DNA of 43,506 bases from JAENVU01 sp964544295 (GCA_964544295.1 CAZJBJ010000012.1:1-43506); one strand, 5' to 3'; shown: positions 23,597-32,751, counted from the first letter of the stretch. Translations and numbers: made by a program. Notes: generated by a model from the letters alone, not told the origin.

Positions 23597-24070
23597 TCAG
23601 TCCCAGAGCCCGTCGGGGGGATCCGCGGTCAGGCGGCCCGGCGCGTGGTCGGTGACGAACACGAGCGGCAGGAGCCGGTCGCCGTCGAGGACGAGCAGGT
23701 CGCTCGCCGGGTTCGCTTCGACCGCGATCACGGTGCCGAGGGTGGTGCCCGCCGGGTCCTGCACGATCGCGCCGATCAGTTCGTGCACCCACAGCTCGTC
23801 ACCGTCGGTCTCGATCGGATCGGCGTAGAGCAGTTCACCGCGGAGGGCTTCGGCGGCGTCGCGGTCGGCGACCCCGTCGAAACGGACCAGCCAGCGCTGC
23901 TGATGCCGGCGGGACGCGCTGACGACCAGTTCGCGGTCGGCCGCGGTCCGCAGTACGGCGCCGGGCGCGAGCCGTTCGGTGCGTTCGGTGCTCAGGTGGA
24001 CCGCGAGCTCACCGCGCAAGCCGTGGGCCCGGCCGATGCGGCCCACCTCGAGGCGGGCGGCCGCGGTCAT
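23597..24070 (-). CDS. rimM: 16S rRNA processing protein RimM
   Basis: 157 residues. The N-terminal RimM barrel (LEVGRIGRAHGLRGELAVHL) is followed by a PRC-like barrel (ELWVHELIGAIVQDPAGTTLGTVIAVEANPASDLLVL) and a short C-terminus ending with the usual acidic/aromatic residues (DGLWD). It helps assemble the 30S head. A 3-nt gap separates it from khpA. Confidence 0.95.
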   Translation of the reverse strand: MTAAARLEVGRIGRAHGLRGELAVHLSTERTERLAPGAVLRTAADRELVVSASRRHQQRWLVRFDGVADRDAAEALRGELLYADPIETDGDELWVHELIGAIVQDPAGTTLGTVIAVEANPASDLLVLDGDRLLPLVFVTDHAPGRLTADPPDGLWD

Positions 24071-24073
24071 CGC

Positions 24074-24388
24074 CTATTCGACGATATCGACCGACGCGCG
24101 AATGCCCTCGGCCGCACCGGCGGCGCGGGTGACCTGGCGCAGTGCCTGCACGACCCGGCCCCGCTTGCCGATGAGCCGGCCCATGTCGGACTTGTCGGCG
24201 TGGACCAGGATCGACACCTCGCCGCGCCGTTCGATCAGGTCGACCTCGACGGCATCGGGCTCGTCCGCGATGGACCGCGTCACGTGCTCGACGACGGCCT
24301 TGGCGCGTCCGCCGATGATCAGGTTGCCTTCGGCGCCGACTTCGTCGTCGTCGTCGAAGTCGTCGTCGTGATCGTCGTGGTCGCTCAC
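24074..24388 (-). CDS. khpA: KhpA-like KH-domain RNA-binding protein
   Basis: 104 residues with one type II KH domain (VSILVHADKSDMGRLIGKRGRVVQALRQV) containing the GxxG loop IGKRG. KhpA usually pairs with KhpB to bind RNA. An extra ~20-residue, almost purely Asp/Glu/His N-terminus precedes the domain and is not typical. The GTG start overlaps the rpsP stop as GTGA. Confidence 0.92.
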   Translation of the reverse strand: MSDHDDHDDDFDDDDEVGAEGNLIIGGRAKAVVEHVTRSIADEPDAVEVDLIERRGEVSILVHADKSDMGRLIGKRGRVVQALRQVTRAAGAAEGIRASVDIVE

Positions 24389-24903
24389 GCGTCGCCCTCG
24401 GCGGACTCGGCGCCATCTTCGGCCGGAGTCTCCTCGGCCGGAGTCTCCTCCGCAGCAGCGGCTTCCTCGGCGGCCTTCGCCTCCGCGGCCTTCGCCTCCG
24501 CGGCAGCAGCATCTGCGGCAGCCTTCGCCTCGGCGGCGGACTTGGCGTCGGCATCCGCCTTCGCCTTGGCGGCCTCGGCCTGCGCGGCCGCCTGACCCTT
24601 GGCCCGGCGGGCGGCGACCTTCGCCGCGGTCGACACCGACGAGCGGGTCGACTCGTACTGCTCCCAGATGCCGGCGTTCACGAGGAGGCGGTGCACCTGC
24701 TCGCTCGGCTGGGCACCCTTGGCCAGCCAGTCCATGACCTTGGCGTCGTCGATGGTGAAGCCCGACGGCTCCTGGCGCGGCTGGTAGTGACCGATGATCT
24801 CGATGTAGCGGCCATCACGGGGGCTGCGACCGTCGGCGACGACCACTCGGTAGCTCGGCTGCTTCTTCTTGCCCACGCGCATGAGGCGAATTTTGACGGA
24901 CAC
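24385..24903 (-). CDS. rpsP: 30S ribosomal protein S16 with long Ala/Glu tail
   Basis: 172 residues. The first ~85 are S16 (KIRLMRVGKKKQPSYRVVVAD, DGRYIEIIGHYQP, VMDWLAKGAQPSEQVHRLL); the rest is a tail of A, E, K and D with tandem repeats in the DNA. S16 is normally 80-110 residues, and longer tails are known in actinobacteria. The start is GTG at 24903 (MSVKIRL); AGGA lies 11 nt upstream. TAGCCT at 24959-24964 may be the -10. Confidence 0.95.
   Translation of the reverse strand: MSVKIRLMRVGKKKQPSYRVVVADGRSPRDGRYIEIIGHYQPRQEPSGFTIDDAKVMDWLAKGAQPSEQVHRLLVNAGIWEQYESTRSSVSTAAKVAARRAKGQAAAQAEAAKAKADADAKSAAEAKAAADAAAAEAKAAEAKAAEEAAAAEETPAEETPAEDGAESAEGDA
24421..24500 (-). repeat. Tandem 15-bp repeats in the rpsP tail
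   Basis: Two identical 15-bp units at 24421-24435 and 24436-24450, and a different pair at 24471-24485 and 24486-24500. All keep frame and encode repeats such as EETPA and AEAKA. They suggest the tail grew by slippage. Confidence 0.8.
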
Positions 24904-24983
24904 GTGCTGGGATTTCCTCTCCGAAAGGGACTGCGCCGCCGGGCGACGCGAACGAGCCAGGCTAGCGGTTGGGACCGTGTGCA

Positions 24984-25008
24984 TGCCGGGTCGGCGGGCG
25001 ATCCGGCA
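24984..25008 (-). terminator. Weak hairpin after ffh
   Basis: TGCCGG and CCGGCA form a 6-bp inverted repeat with a 13-nt loop shortly after the ffh stop and upstream of rpsP. There is no T-tract. It could separate ffh from the rpsP operon. Confidence 0.3.
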
Positions 25009-25026
25009 CCCGACGATACGCGCCGG

Positions 25027-26385
25027 TCAGTTGCCGCCCTGCAGCTGGCTCAGATCCATGCCGGCCAAACCCCGCAGTTTGGGACGTTTCCCGCCGCCGG
25101 TGAGCTGCTTCATCATCTGTTGGACCTGCTTGAACTGCTTCAACAGCGCGTTGACCTCGGACGTGGAGGTACCGCTCCCCTGCGCGATGCGCACCCGGCG
25201 TGATCCGTTGATCACCGACGGGTCCCGCCGTTCGGCGGCGGTCATCGAGCAGATGATCGCCTCGATCCGGTTGATCTCGCCCTCGTCGACCTCGGCGTTC
25301 TTCATCTCCTTGGGCATGCCCGGCAGCATCTTCATGATGTTGCCGATGGGTCCCATCTTGCGGACCTGGCGCATCTGCTGAAGGAAATCCTCGAGGGTGA
25401 ACTGCCCGGTGCTGAGCGATTCCTGCGCGCGCTGGGCGACGTCGGCGTCGAAGTTCGCCTCGGCCTTCTCGATGAGCGTGAGCACGTCGCCCATGCCGAG
25501 GATGCGGCTCGCCATGCGGTCCGGGTGGAACGGTTCGAAGTCGTCGAGCTTCTCCCCCGTTCCCACGAACAGGATCGGCTTGCCCACCACTTCCTTGACC
25601 GAGAGCGCGGCACCGCCGCGGGCGTCACCGTCGATCTTGGTGAGCACCACCCCGTCGAGCCCGACGGCATCGTCGAACGCGGTGGCGACGTTCACCGCTT
25701 CCTGACCGGTCATCGCGTCGACGACGAGCAGCGTGTTCGTCGGGTTGACGACGTCGCGCACCTGCTTGAGTTCGAGCATCAGCTCGGTGTCGATCTGCAA
25801 CCGGCCCGCGGTGTCGACGATGACGACGTTGCGGCCAAGGCGGGCGGCTTCGTCGAGGGCGGTGCGCGCCACCTCGACCGCGTCCTGCGGGCCGTCGTCC
25901 GGCGCGGACCACACCGGCACGTCGACGCGCTGACCGAGCACGCGCAGCTGCTCCACCGCCGCCGGGCGTTGCAGGTCGGCCGCGACGAGCAGGACCTGGA
26001 GGCCCTGCCCCTTGAGTTGGCGCGCCAACTTGCCCGCGGCCGTCGTCTTGCCCGCACCCTGGAGGCCGCACATCATCACGACGGTCGGCGGCTTCGGACT
26101 CATCGTCAACTTGCCGGACGTACCGCCCAGCGTGGTGATGAGTTCCTCGTGGACGATCTTGATGACCTGCTGGGCCGGGCTCAGGCTCTTCTGCACCTCG
26201 GCGCCGTTGGCGCGTTCCTTCAGCCGGGCGATGAGCGCCTTGACCACCTTGACGTTGACGTCGGCCTCGAGGAGAGCCAGGCGGATCTCCCGGGCGACCG
26301 CGTCGATGTCGGCCTCGGTGAGCTTCCCGCGGCTGCGCAGGCGCGAAAAAATCCCGTCGAATCGTTCGGAGAGGGCGTCGAACAT
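25027..26385 (-). CDS. ffh: Signal recognition particle GTPase Ffh
   Basis: 452 residues. Ffh with 4.5S RNA delivers nascent membrane proteins to FtsY. N domain (LSERFDGIFSRLRSRGKLTEADID), G domain with GLQGAGKTTAAGKLA, DTAGRLQID, TKIDGDARGG, and the methionine-rich M domain (GNIMKMLPGMPKEM, SRRVRIAQGSGTS, QMMKQLTGGGKRPKL). The ATG at 26385 is 9 nt after a TATACT box, pointing to a nearly leaderless mRNA. ftsY lies directly upstream. Confidence 0.97.
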   Translation of the reverse strand: MFDALSERFDGIFSRLRSRGKLTEADIDAVAREIRLALLEADVNVKVVKALIARLKERANGAEVQKSLSPAQQVIKIVHEELITTLGGTSGKLTMSPKPPTVVMMCGLQGAGKTTAAGKLARQLKGQGLQVLLVAADLQRPAAVEQLRVLGQRVDVPVWSAPDDGPQDAVEVARTALDEAARLGRNVVIVDTAGRLQIDTELMLELKQVRDVVNPTNTLLVVDAMTGQEAVNVATAFDDAVGLDGVVLTKIDGDARGGAALSVKEVVGKPILFVGTGEKLDDFEPFHPDRMASRILGMGDVLTLIEKAEANFDADVAQRAQESLSTGQFTLEDFLQQMRQVRKMGPIGNIMKMLPGMPKEMKNAEVDEGEINRIEAIICSMTAAERRDPSVINGSRRVRIAQGSGTSTSEVNALLKQFKQVQQMMKQLTGGGKRPKLRGLAGMDLSQLQGGN

Positions 26386-26394
26386 GAGACGGCG

Positions 26395-26400
26395 AGTATA
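26395..26400 (-). promoter_or_regulatory. Candidate -10 box (TATACT) of ffh
   Basis: TATACT, the best -10 match in the window, lies 9 nt before the ffh ATG in the 50-bp gap after ftsY. The predicted transcript would have a 5' leader of at most a few nucleotides. Confidence 0.5.
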
Positions 26401-26435
26401 CGGACGGCACTCCCGCCGCCGGTGACCGCGCCCGC

Positions 26436-27554
26436 TCAGAACAGCGCGGCCACGAACTCCTCGGGGTCGAACTCGATGAGATCGTCCGCGGTCTCGCCGA
26501 CGCCCACCACCTTGACCGGGATGCCGAGCTCGGCCTGGATCGCCAGCACGATCCCGCCCTTCGCGGTCCCGTCGAGCTTGGTGAGGATCACGCCGGTGAT
26601 GTCGACGGTCTCGGCGAACTGGCGGGCCTGGGACAACCCGTTCTGGCCGGTGGACGCGTCCACGACCAGCAGCACCTCCTGGAGCGCACCCTCGGTCCGT
26701 TCCACGATGCGTCGAAGCTTCTTCAACTCCTCCATCAGGTTGACCTTGTTGTGGAGCCGCCCGGCGGTGTCGACCAGGACGACGTCGGCCCCGCGCGTGG
26801 ATGCCGCACTCATGGCGTCGAACACGATCGAGCCGGGATCGGCACCGTCCTGGCCGCGCACGATCTCGGAACCGGTCCGCGCCGCCCAGGTGGCGAGTTG
26901 CTCCGCGGCCGCGGCCCGGAACGTGTCGGCCGCCGCCAGGACGACGCGGTGACCCTCGTCGACCTCGCGCTGCGCGAGCTTGGCGATGCTCGTGGTCTTG
27001 CCGACCCCGTTGACGCCGACGAACATCCACACGCTCGGACCCGATACGGCCCGACCGAGGGTGCGATCGCCGTCGACGAGCAGGGTGACGAGTTCCTCGC
27101 GGAGCAGCTCGACGACCCGCTCGGGGTCCGAGACCTTCTCCTCCTTCACCCGGGCGCGCACGTCGTCGATCACCCGGGTGGTGGTGGGCACCCCGACGTC
27201 GGCGAGGATCAGCGCTTCCTCGAGATCGTCCCAGGTCTCGTCGTCGATCTTGCCCCGGCTCGCGATCCCGGCGAACGCCCCGGTGAACGCGGCGCGGGTC
27301 TTGCCGAGCCGGTCCCGCAGCCGCGGCTTGACCCGTTCGGGCTCGGGCTCGACCGCAACGTCGGGCACGACCCCGGGTTCGACTTCGGGTTCGACCGCGA
27401 CCTCGGGTTCGGCGACCGTCGGCGTGGGCGCGGGCCGGGTGGGGACCTGGAGGTCCTCCTCCACCCCGGGGCGCGAGCGACGGGCGAGCACCAGCCCGCC
27501 GATGCCCAGGACGAGCACGAGCGCGACGATCAGAACGAGCAGCAAGGGGTCCAT
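26436..27554 (-). CDS. ftsY: SRP receptor FtsY
   Basis: 372 residues. A hydrophobic N-terminal segment (residues 4-25) anchors it to the membrane, followed by an acidic Pro/Glu/Val linker (~50 residues, the A region), then the NG GTPase: GVNGVGKTTSIAKLA, DTFRAAAAEQL, DTAGRLHNKVNLMEEL, TKLDGTAKGGIV, GVGETADDLIEFDPEEFVAALF. It is the docking partner of Ffh encoded just downstream. TAGGCT 9 nt before the ATG suggests its own short-leader promoter. Confidence 0.97.
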   Translation of the reverse strand: MDPLLLVLIVALVLVLGIGGLVLARRSRPGVEEDLQVPTRPAPTPTVAEPEVAVEPEVEPGVVPDVAVEPEPERVKPRLRDRLGKTRAAFTGAFAGIASRGKIDDETWDDLEEALILADVGVPTTTRVIDDVRARVKEEKVSDPERVVELLREELVTLLVDGDRTLGRAVSGPSVWMFVGVNGVGKTTSIAKLAQREVDEGHRVVLAAADTFRAAAAEQLATWAARTGSEIVRGQDGADPGSIVFDAMSAASTRGADVVLVDTAGRLHNKVNLMEELKKLRRIVERTEGALQEVLLVVDASTGQNGLSQARQFAETVDITGVILTKLDGTAKGGIVLAIQAELGIPVKVVGVGETADDLIEFDPEEFVAALF

Positions 27555-27563
27555 CGGGAGCGG

Positions 27564-27569
27564 AGCCTA
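27564..27569 (-). promoter_or_regulatory. Candidate -10 box (TAGGCT) of ftsY
   Basis: TAGGCT, the same hexamer as at ispG, lies 9 nt before the ftsY ATG in the 44-bp gap after the MscS gene, giving a 5' leader of only a few bases. Confidence 0.4.
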
Positions 27570-27598
27570 AACCTGGGCTCCGGGTGGCTCGGGAACCG

Positions 27599-28630
27599 TC
27601 AGGCGCTCGGGGTGCCGGGGCCGTCGTGGCGTTCGGGCGGCCGGTAGCGCACGACGTTCGGCCCCAGCGGTTGGACGTCGACGGCGTCGAGCGCGGCCTT
27701 CACCGCCACCCGCAAGGCGCGGGCGACCCGCCACTGTTCGAGGGGCAGGGTCTTCACCCCCAGCCGGATCACGACCTGGTCGCTGGTCACGTTCTCCACG
27801 CCGAGCACCTCGGGCGGTTCGAGGACCACGCCGGCGTACTCGTCGTCGGCGACGACCGCCTCCGCGGCTGCCTGGATGGCGTCGATCGCGGCCTGCAGGT
27901 CGGCGTCGTAGGCGACCGGGATGTCGAGGACGGCGCGCGCCCACTGCTGACTCTTGTTCCCCACCCGACGGATCTCGCCGTTCGGCACGTGCCACACCAC
28001 ACCCTCGACGTCGCGCAACCGGGTGGTGCGCAGACTCACCCCTTCGACGGTGCCGGCCGCGACCTCGAGGTCGACCACGTCGCCGACGCCGTACTGGTCC
28101 TCCACCAACATGAACAACCCGGAGATGAAATCGCGTACGAGCGCCTGGGAGCCGAAGCCGATGGCCACGCCGACGATGCCGGCGCCGACCCCGATCGCCG
28201 CGAGGTTGACCTTGAGGGTCTCGAGGATCATCACCGTCGCGGTCGCCCAGATGATCGCGGCGACGACACTGCGCATGACCGCGCCGATGGTCTCGGCCCG
28301 CAACGCGCGGCGCACCGTCGGGACCGGGCCGGTGTCGAGCAACGCCACGCCGGTGCGGCGGCGGAGCTTCGCCATCGTCTCCTGGGCCTCGTCGCGTGAG
28401 AGCCGCTTCACGACCCGGCGGATCACCAGACGCGAGATGCGCACCAACAGGTAGGCGACGAGGAGGATGACGAGGATGCGAAACGGCTTGGCGAGGTCGT
28501 CCGCGACGCGCGCCGCGGTGGCGCTGCCGGTGATGTCGTGCACCGTCGAGCAGAGCCAGGCCTGCTGCCCGTCCGGACCGCAGGCGTTGATCAGCTCGAG
28601 GTCGTTCGCGGCGTCGAGCGGGAGGGTCAC
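27599..28630 (-). CDS. MscS-family mechanosensitive channel
   Basis: 343 residues. An N-terminal periplasmic or loop part is followed by a hydrophobic helix (ILVILLVAYLLVRISRLVI), a second membrane region (VMRSVVAAIIWATATVMILETL), and the pore-lining TM3-like segment rich in Gly/Ala (IGVGAGIVGVAIGFGSQALVRDFISGLF), then the beta domain (YGVGDVVDL, TTRLRDVEGVVWHVPNGEI) and the alpha/beta end. It releases osmolytes on hypo-osmotic shock. The GTG start lies 6 nt from the smc stop, so it is read with smc. Confidence 0.92.
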   Translation of the reverse strand: MTLPLDAANDLELINACGPDGQQAWLCSTVHDITGSATAARVADDLAKPFRILVILLVAYLLVRISRLVIRRVVKRLSRDEAQETMAKLRRRTGVALLDTGPVPTVRRALRAETIGAVMRSVVAAIIWATATVMILETLKVNLAAIGVGAGIVGVAIGFGSQALVRDFISGLFMLVEDQYGVGDVVDLEVAAGTVEGVSLRTTRLRDVEGVVWHVPNGEIRRVGNKSQQWARAVLDIPVAYDADLQAAIDAIQAAAEAVVADDEYAGVVLEPPEVLGVENVTSDQVVIRLGVKTLPLEQWRVARALRVAVKAALDAVDVQPLGPNVVRYRPPERHDGPGTPSA

Positions 28631-28636
28631 GGCGAC

Positions 28637-31600
28637 CTAGGTCAGCACGATCTCGCCACGCATCCGCTGGCTCACGACCTTGGTCGAGCCACCGGGCGCC
28701 ATCGAGACCCCGTAGAGACAGTCGCCGGCTTCCATCGTGCGCTTCTGGTGCGACACGACGAGCAGCTGCGCGTCGTTGCGGAACTCGTGGATGAGATCGA
28801 GGAACCGGTGCAGGTTCACGTCGTCGAGCGCGGCCTCGACCTCGTCGAGCAGGTAGAAGGGCGACGGCCGGGACCGGAACACCGCGAACAGGAACGCCAT
28901 CGCGGTCAACGACCGCTCACCACCGGAGAGCAGCGAGAGTCGCTTCGTGTTCTTGCCGGAGGGCCGCGCCTCCATCTCGATGCCGGTGTTCAACAGATCG
29001 TCGGGGTCGGTGAGGAAGATGCGCCCCGACCCACCCGGGAACAGCGTGCCGAAGAGTTGTTCGAAGTTGGTCTGCACGTCGGCGAACGCGGTCTCGAACA
29101 CGGTGACGATCTCGATGTCGACCGCCTTGATGACCCGTTGGAGTTCGCGGCGGCTGTTCTTCACGTCGTCGAGTTGCTGCACGAGGAAGTCGTGCCGCTC
29201 TTGGAGCGCCTCGTACTCCTCGAGGGCCAACGGGTTGATCGGGCCCATGAGGCGCAGATCCCGATCGAGGTCCCGCGCCCGGCCGGCGAGCGTGGTGCCC
29301 TCGGGGACCTCGGGGGCCGGCGCGTCGATCGCGGCACCGGGCTCACAGTCGAACTCGGTGCGCACGCGTTCGACGGCCGCCTCCAGCCGCATCCGGTTCT
29401 CGGCTTCCTCGACCTCGCGCCGCTGCTGACGTTCGCGCACCCCGGCGAGTTCCTGCTCCTGGGCCTGGCGTTGGCTGCGCAGTTGTTCGAGTCGGCCACC
29501 GGCGGCGCTCGCCTTCTCGGCCTGGATCCGTCGTTCCTCGCGCACCCAGCCGTAGACGGTCTCGATACGGGTGCCGAGGTCGTCGAGGCGACCGCCGACG
29601 CGCTCGTAGGCGACGCCCTTCGCGGTCAGCGCAGCGCGGTAGCGCTCGGCCGCGGCCTTGGCCTCCGGGTCGCGGGCGAGCCGGTCCTCGACCTCGGCCA
29701 GGCGCCGTTGCAACAACATGCGCCGTTCGTCGAGCGCGGCGGCCCGCACCGAGTGATCGCGGCGCACCGCGCGCAGGGCGGTCTCGCGCGCGTCGAGTGC
29801 GGCGCGTGCAGTCGCCCGATCGGCGGCGGCGGCCTGCGCCGCGACCTCGGCGGCTTCCAGCTCCGGCAGACGCGCGGTGAGTGCCGCGAGCGTCGCCTGT
29901 TCGGCGGAGAGCGCGTCGAGCAACGCCACCCGGGACGCCTCGGCCGCTTCCAGCTCCTGGGCGCGCTCGCGCTGGGCCCGGGTGAGGCGCTCGGCCTCGG
30001 ACTTGGTGCGGTCGTGCGTGCTCCGAGCGGTGCGGGCCGCCTCGGCGGCCTGCTGCTCGGCCTCACGGGCCGCGCCGAGCGCGACGCGAGCCGCGTCGAC
30101 CGCGGTGCGCGCCTGATCCCGAGCGGTGAGCGCGACTTCGGCCGCGGCGATGGCTTCGTCGAGCGCGGCGCGGGTGACCCCGGCGGTGTGATCGCCGCCG
30201 AAGCGCCACGGGCGGCCGCCGCCGAAGCGATCGCCGGCGCGGGTCATGACGGTGAGGTCGGGGTTCGCGATGGCGAGATCCATCGCGGCGCGCCAGTCGC
30301 CGTCGCTGAGGACGACCCCGGCGAGGGTGCGGGCCAGCGTCGCCTGCAGGCCGGGCAACGTGCCCCGGACACAGCTCGCGAGCGGACGGGCACCTTCCGG
30401 CGCGAGGGTCGCGCCGGACGTGACCGCGGTCTCGCTCGCATCGAGCACCAGCAACCATGCGCCCACGTCTCCGTCGGCGAGGCGCCGGATGGCGGACTGC
30501 GCTTCGTCGCGGCCCGAGACGATCACCGAACTCATCGCATCGCCGAGCGCCGCGGCCACCGCGACCTCGGCACCGGGATCGATGACCAGGTGGTTCACCA
30601 GCGAGCCGGCCACCCCGACCATGCCGTCGAGCACGGCGGCGGCTTCGGCGTCGCTCGCGGCGTCGAGCGCCTGCGCCAACGCATCGGCGCGGGCCTGCCA
30701 CCGGCTGGCCTCCGATTCGGCTTCCCGCCAGGTGGTCTCGGCCGCGGTCAGCCGTTCCTCACCCGCGGCGCGGGCACTCGCGGCAGCGTTCGCGGCGGCC
30801 ACGGCATCGGGCAGGGTGGCCTCGACCGAACCGAGCCGCTCCGACGCCTGGCCGAGCTCCAACTGCAACTGGGTCTGGCGTTGCGCGATCCCCTGGGCGC
30901 GCTGGTCGAACCGGGCCAGCTCGTCCTCGATGCGGGCGAGCCCGTCGCGCCGGGCGGCGAGTTCCCGCCGGACCGCGTTCGCCTCGGCGACCGGATCCTC
31001 ACTGGTCGAGACCGCGTCGAACGCGCGGCGCTCCTCGGCCAGGTCCCGTTCGGCCGCTTCGATCTCGAGTTCCTGTTCGGCCAGCTCGCCCGACTGCGGC
31101 TCCAGCACATCGAGCTCCGCGCGCACGGCACCGGCGTCGGCCACCAACGTCTCGACCACGCCTTCGTCCGCCGCGGCGACGAGTTCACGTTCGAGGCTGC
31201 GCCGCCGCTCGCTCACCAGTGCCCGCAGACCCCGGGCGCGCTCGCGGATGGCCTCGACGCGACCCAACGCGTCGGCAACGTCGCCGTGACCGACGTCGGT
31301 CAGCGCCCGTTCGGCGTCGAGGACCGAGACGTCGAGCTCGCGCAGCCGGGCCTGGATCGTCGACTCCTCGCGCGCGAGTTCGTGGGACTGGTCCTTGAGC
31401 CGGGTGGTCTTGAGTTGCAGCCCGGCGAGTTCCCGACCGACGAGGTGCAGGCGGATCGCGCGCAACTCGTCGACCACGCCGTCGTGGCGACGCGCCGCGT
31501 CGGCCTGCTTCTGCAGCGGGCCGAGCCCGCGGCGGACCTCGCGCAGCAGGTCGTTCAGGCGCACGAGGTTGCCCTCGGTGGCTTCGAGGCGGCGCTCGGC

Positions 31601-32128
31601 CTTCTCCCGCCGCTTGCGGTACTTGAGGATGCCGGCGGCTTCCTCGATCACCCCGCGGCGGTCTTCCGGGCGGGAGTTGAGGATCGAATCGAGTTGGCCC
31701 TGGCCGACGATGACGTGTTGCTGGCGGCCGATGCCGCTGTCGGAGAGCAGCTCCTGGATGTCGAGCAGGCGGCACGGCGCGCCGTTGATCGCGTACTCGG
31801 AGTCACCGTTGCGGAAGAGCGTCCGGGTGATGGTCACCTCGGAGAACTCGATCGGCAGCAGGTGGGCGGTGTTGTCGATCGTGAGCGACACCTCGGCCCG
31901 GCCGAGCGCGGGACGATCCGACGTGCCCGCGAAGATGACGTCGTCCATCTTCCCGCCGCGCAGGGTGCGGGGACCTTGCGCGCCGAGTACCCACGCGACC
32001 GCATCGACGAGGTTGGACTTGCCGGACCCGTTGGGACCGACCACGACCATGACGCCGGGTTCGAACTCGAGCACGGTCTTCTCCGCAAACGACTTGAACC
32101 CGCGTAGGGTCAGCGACTTCAGGAACAC
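28637..32128 (-). CDS. smc: Chromosome segregation ATPase SMC
   Basis: 1163 residues, the usual SMC length. N-terminal head with Walker A GPNGSGKSN (residues 31-39), a long coiled coil of Ala/Arg/Glu, a hinge around residues 490-640 (GVAGSLVNHLVIDPGAEVAVAAALGDAM), a second coiled coil and the C-terminal head with signature LSGGERSLTAMAFLFAVF and Walker B YLLDEVEAALDD. It works with ScpA/ScpB in chromosome organisation. The start GTG at 32128 has GGAGGAG at 32136-32142, 7 nt upstream. Confidence 0.97.
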   Translation of the reverse strand: MFLKSLTLRGFKSFAEKTVLEFEPGVMVVVGPNGSGKSNLVDAVAWVLGAQGPRTLRGGKMDDVIFAGTSDRPALGRAEVSLTIDNTAHLLPIEFSEVTITRTLFRNGDSEYAINGAPCRLLDIQELLSDSGIGRQQHVIVGQGQLDSILNSRPEDRRGVIEEAAGILKYRKRREKAERRLEATEGNLVRLNDLLREVRRGLGPLQKQADAARRHDGVVDELRAIRLHLVGRELAGLQLKTTRLKDQSHELAREESTIQARLRELDVSVLDAERALTDVGHGDVADALGRVEAIRERARGLRALVSERRRSLERELVAAADEGVVETLVADAGAVRAELDVLEPQSGELAEQELEIEAAERDLAEERRAFDAVSTSEDPVAEANAVRRELAARRDGLARIEDELARFDQRAQGIAQRQTQLQLELGQASERLGSVEATLPDAVAAANAAASARAAGEERLTAAETTWREAESEASRWQARADALAQALDAASDAEAAAVLDGMVGVAGSLVNHLVIDPGAEVAVAAALGDAMSSVIVSGRDEAQSAIRRLADGDVGAWLLVLDASETAVTSGATLAPEGARPLASCVRGTLPGLQATLARTLAGVVLSDGDWRAAMDLAIANPDLTVMTRAGDRFGGGRPWRFGGDHTAGVTRAALDEAIAAAEVALTARDQARTAVDAARVALGAAREAEQQAAEAARTARSTHDRTKSEAERLTRAQRERAQELEAAEASRVALLDALSAEQATLAALTARLPELEAAEVAAQAAAADRATARAALDARETALRAVRRDHSVRAAALDERRMLLQRRLAEVEDRLARDPEAKAAAERYRAALTAKGVAYERVGGRLDDLGTRIETVYGWVREERRIQAEKASAAGGRLEQLRSQRQAQEQELAGVRERQQRREVEEAENRMRLEAAVERVRTEFDCEPGAAIDAPAPEVPEGTTLAGRARDLDRDLRLMGPINPLALEEYEALQERHDFLVQQLDDVKNSRRELQRVIKAVDIEIVTVFETAFADVQTNFEQLFGTLFPGGSGRIFLTDPDDLLNTGIEMEARPSGKNTKRLSLLSGGERSLTAMAFLFAVFRSRPSPFYLLDEVEAALDDVNLHRFLDLIHEFRNDAQLLVVSHQKRTMEAGDCLYGVSMAPGGSTKVVSQRMRGEIVLT

Positions 32129-32489
32129 TCCGCAGCTCCTCCGTGACTGTTGCCCGAGCGTATGCGCGGTTTCACCCGATTTCGCGGACCCGGCCGGGGA
32201 TGAGCGAGCAGAGGCGGTCCGGTCACGGCGCCGGGCACAGGGGTGCTGCCGACGATCGCAAGTCTCGTGCGATCTTCCCGGCGGAGTGAACGCGCGCTGC
32301 GCATTGGGCCTGGGAGAGGCCGGGTGGTGAGGGTCGACCTGTAGAAGGAGGGCTCGCGGGACCGGGCGACACAGATCACGTCCTCACGGAACTCCTTCGA
32401 ATACGGCTTGGGCATGGTGAAACATCCTTCCAGCAGCACCTCTCGGCACCACAGATCAGATGTCACCAACCGCGCGGCAGTCCCGTCCG
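32129..32489. other. 361-bp stretch with smc upstream region and IS scrap
   Basis: Apart from the smc Shine-Dalgarno (32136-32142), this stretch holds a 7-bp perfect inverted repeat (GATCGCA at 32254-32260 with TGCGATC at 32268-32274) and the 5' remnant of an IS3-type orfA at 32347-32415. No intact gene is seen. The rest looks like decayed DNA and the smc promoter region. Confidence 0.6.
32347..32415 (-). pseudogene. 5' fragment of IS3-family transposase orfA
   Basis: Translation from the ATG at 32415 begins MPKPYSKEFREDVICVARSREP, which matches the typical start of IS3-family OrfA (a helix-turn-helix protein that begins MPKPY.KEFR.DV), with GGAAGGA about 10 nt upstream. After ~22 residues the similarity stops and the frame reads into unrelated Arg/Pro-rich sequence. 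No orfB and no full element is present in the window, so only a scrap survives. Confidence 0.65.
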
Positions 32490-32743
32490 TTACGGGATGA
32501 GTTCGAACGCGGTGCAGTGCGCGGGGCGCACGACCGTGAAGTCGCGTTGGTTCAAGCTCGCGAGGGTCGTGACCTTCAACCGTTCCGCGATGGCGACGAT
32601 CGCCGCGTCGACGTCTCGGCCACCACCAGAGACACCACGTTGAGGTCGCCGCGATGTTCGGCGAGCAACTCGGCGCAGCGTTGATGATCGCGGTCGGTGC
32701 TGTCCGCGGCGGCGAGCAGCACGCCCGTGTCGACCAGGAGCAT
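32490..32743 (-). pseudogene. Broken VapC-like PIN toxin (internal deletion and frameshift)
   Basis: From ATG 32743 the frame gives a normal VapC start (MLLVDTGVLLAAAD, then LNVVSLVVAE) but runs into a stop at 32576-32578 after 55 codons. From about 32614 another frame gives the normal VapC end (VDAAIVAIAERLKVTTLASLNQRDF, then VVRPAHCTAFELIP). Family members have roughly 60-70 further residues between these blocks, so a deletion near 32610-32618 removed the middle and shifted the frame. The toxin should be dead. The antitoxin gene upstream is intact. Confidence 0.8.
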
Positions 32744-32751
32744 CAGCAGAG

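Noticed and set aside
24421..24500. Short direct repeats that could suggest a CRISPR-like array
   Set aside because: The units are directly adjacent, 15 bp long, in frame and inside the S16 tail; there are no spacers.
26386..27030. Fusion of Ffh to an upstream 215-residue segment
   Set aside because: The segment is an out-of-frame shadow of ftsY; Ffh starts at ATG 26385 after a TATACT box.
28538..32107. An 1189-codon open frame antisense to smc
   Set aside because: It mirrors smc base for base in a high-GC gene where the opposite strand lacks stops; its composition is Arg/Gly/Glu/Val-rich and no family is recognisable, whereas the minus strand encodes a perfect SMC.
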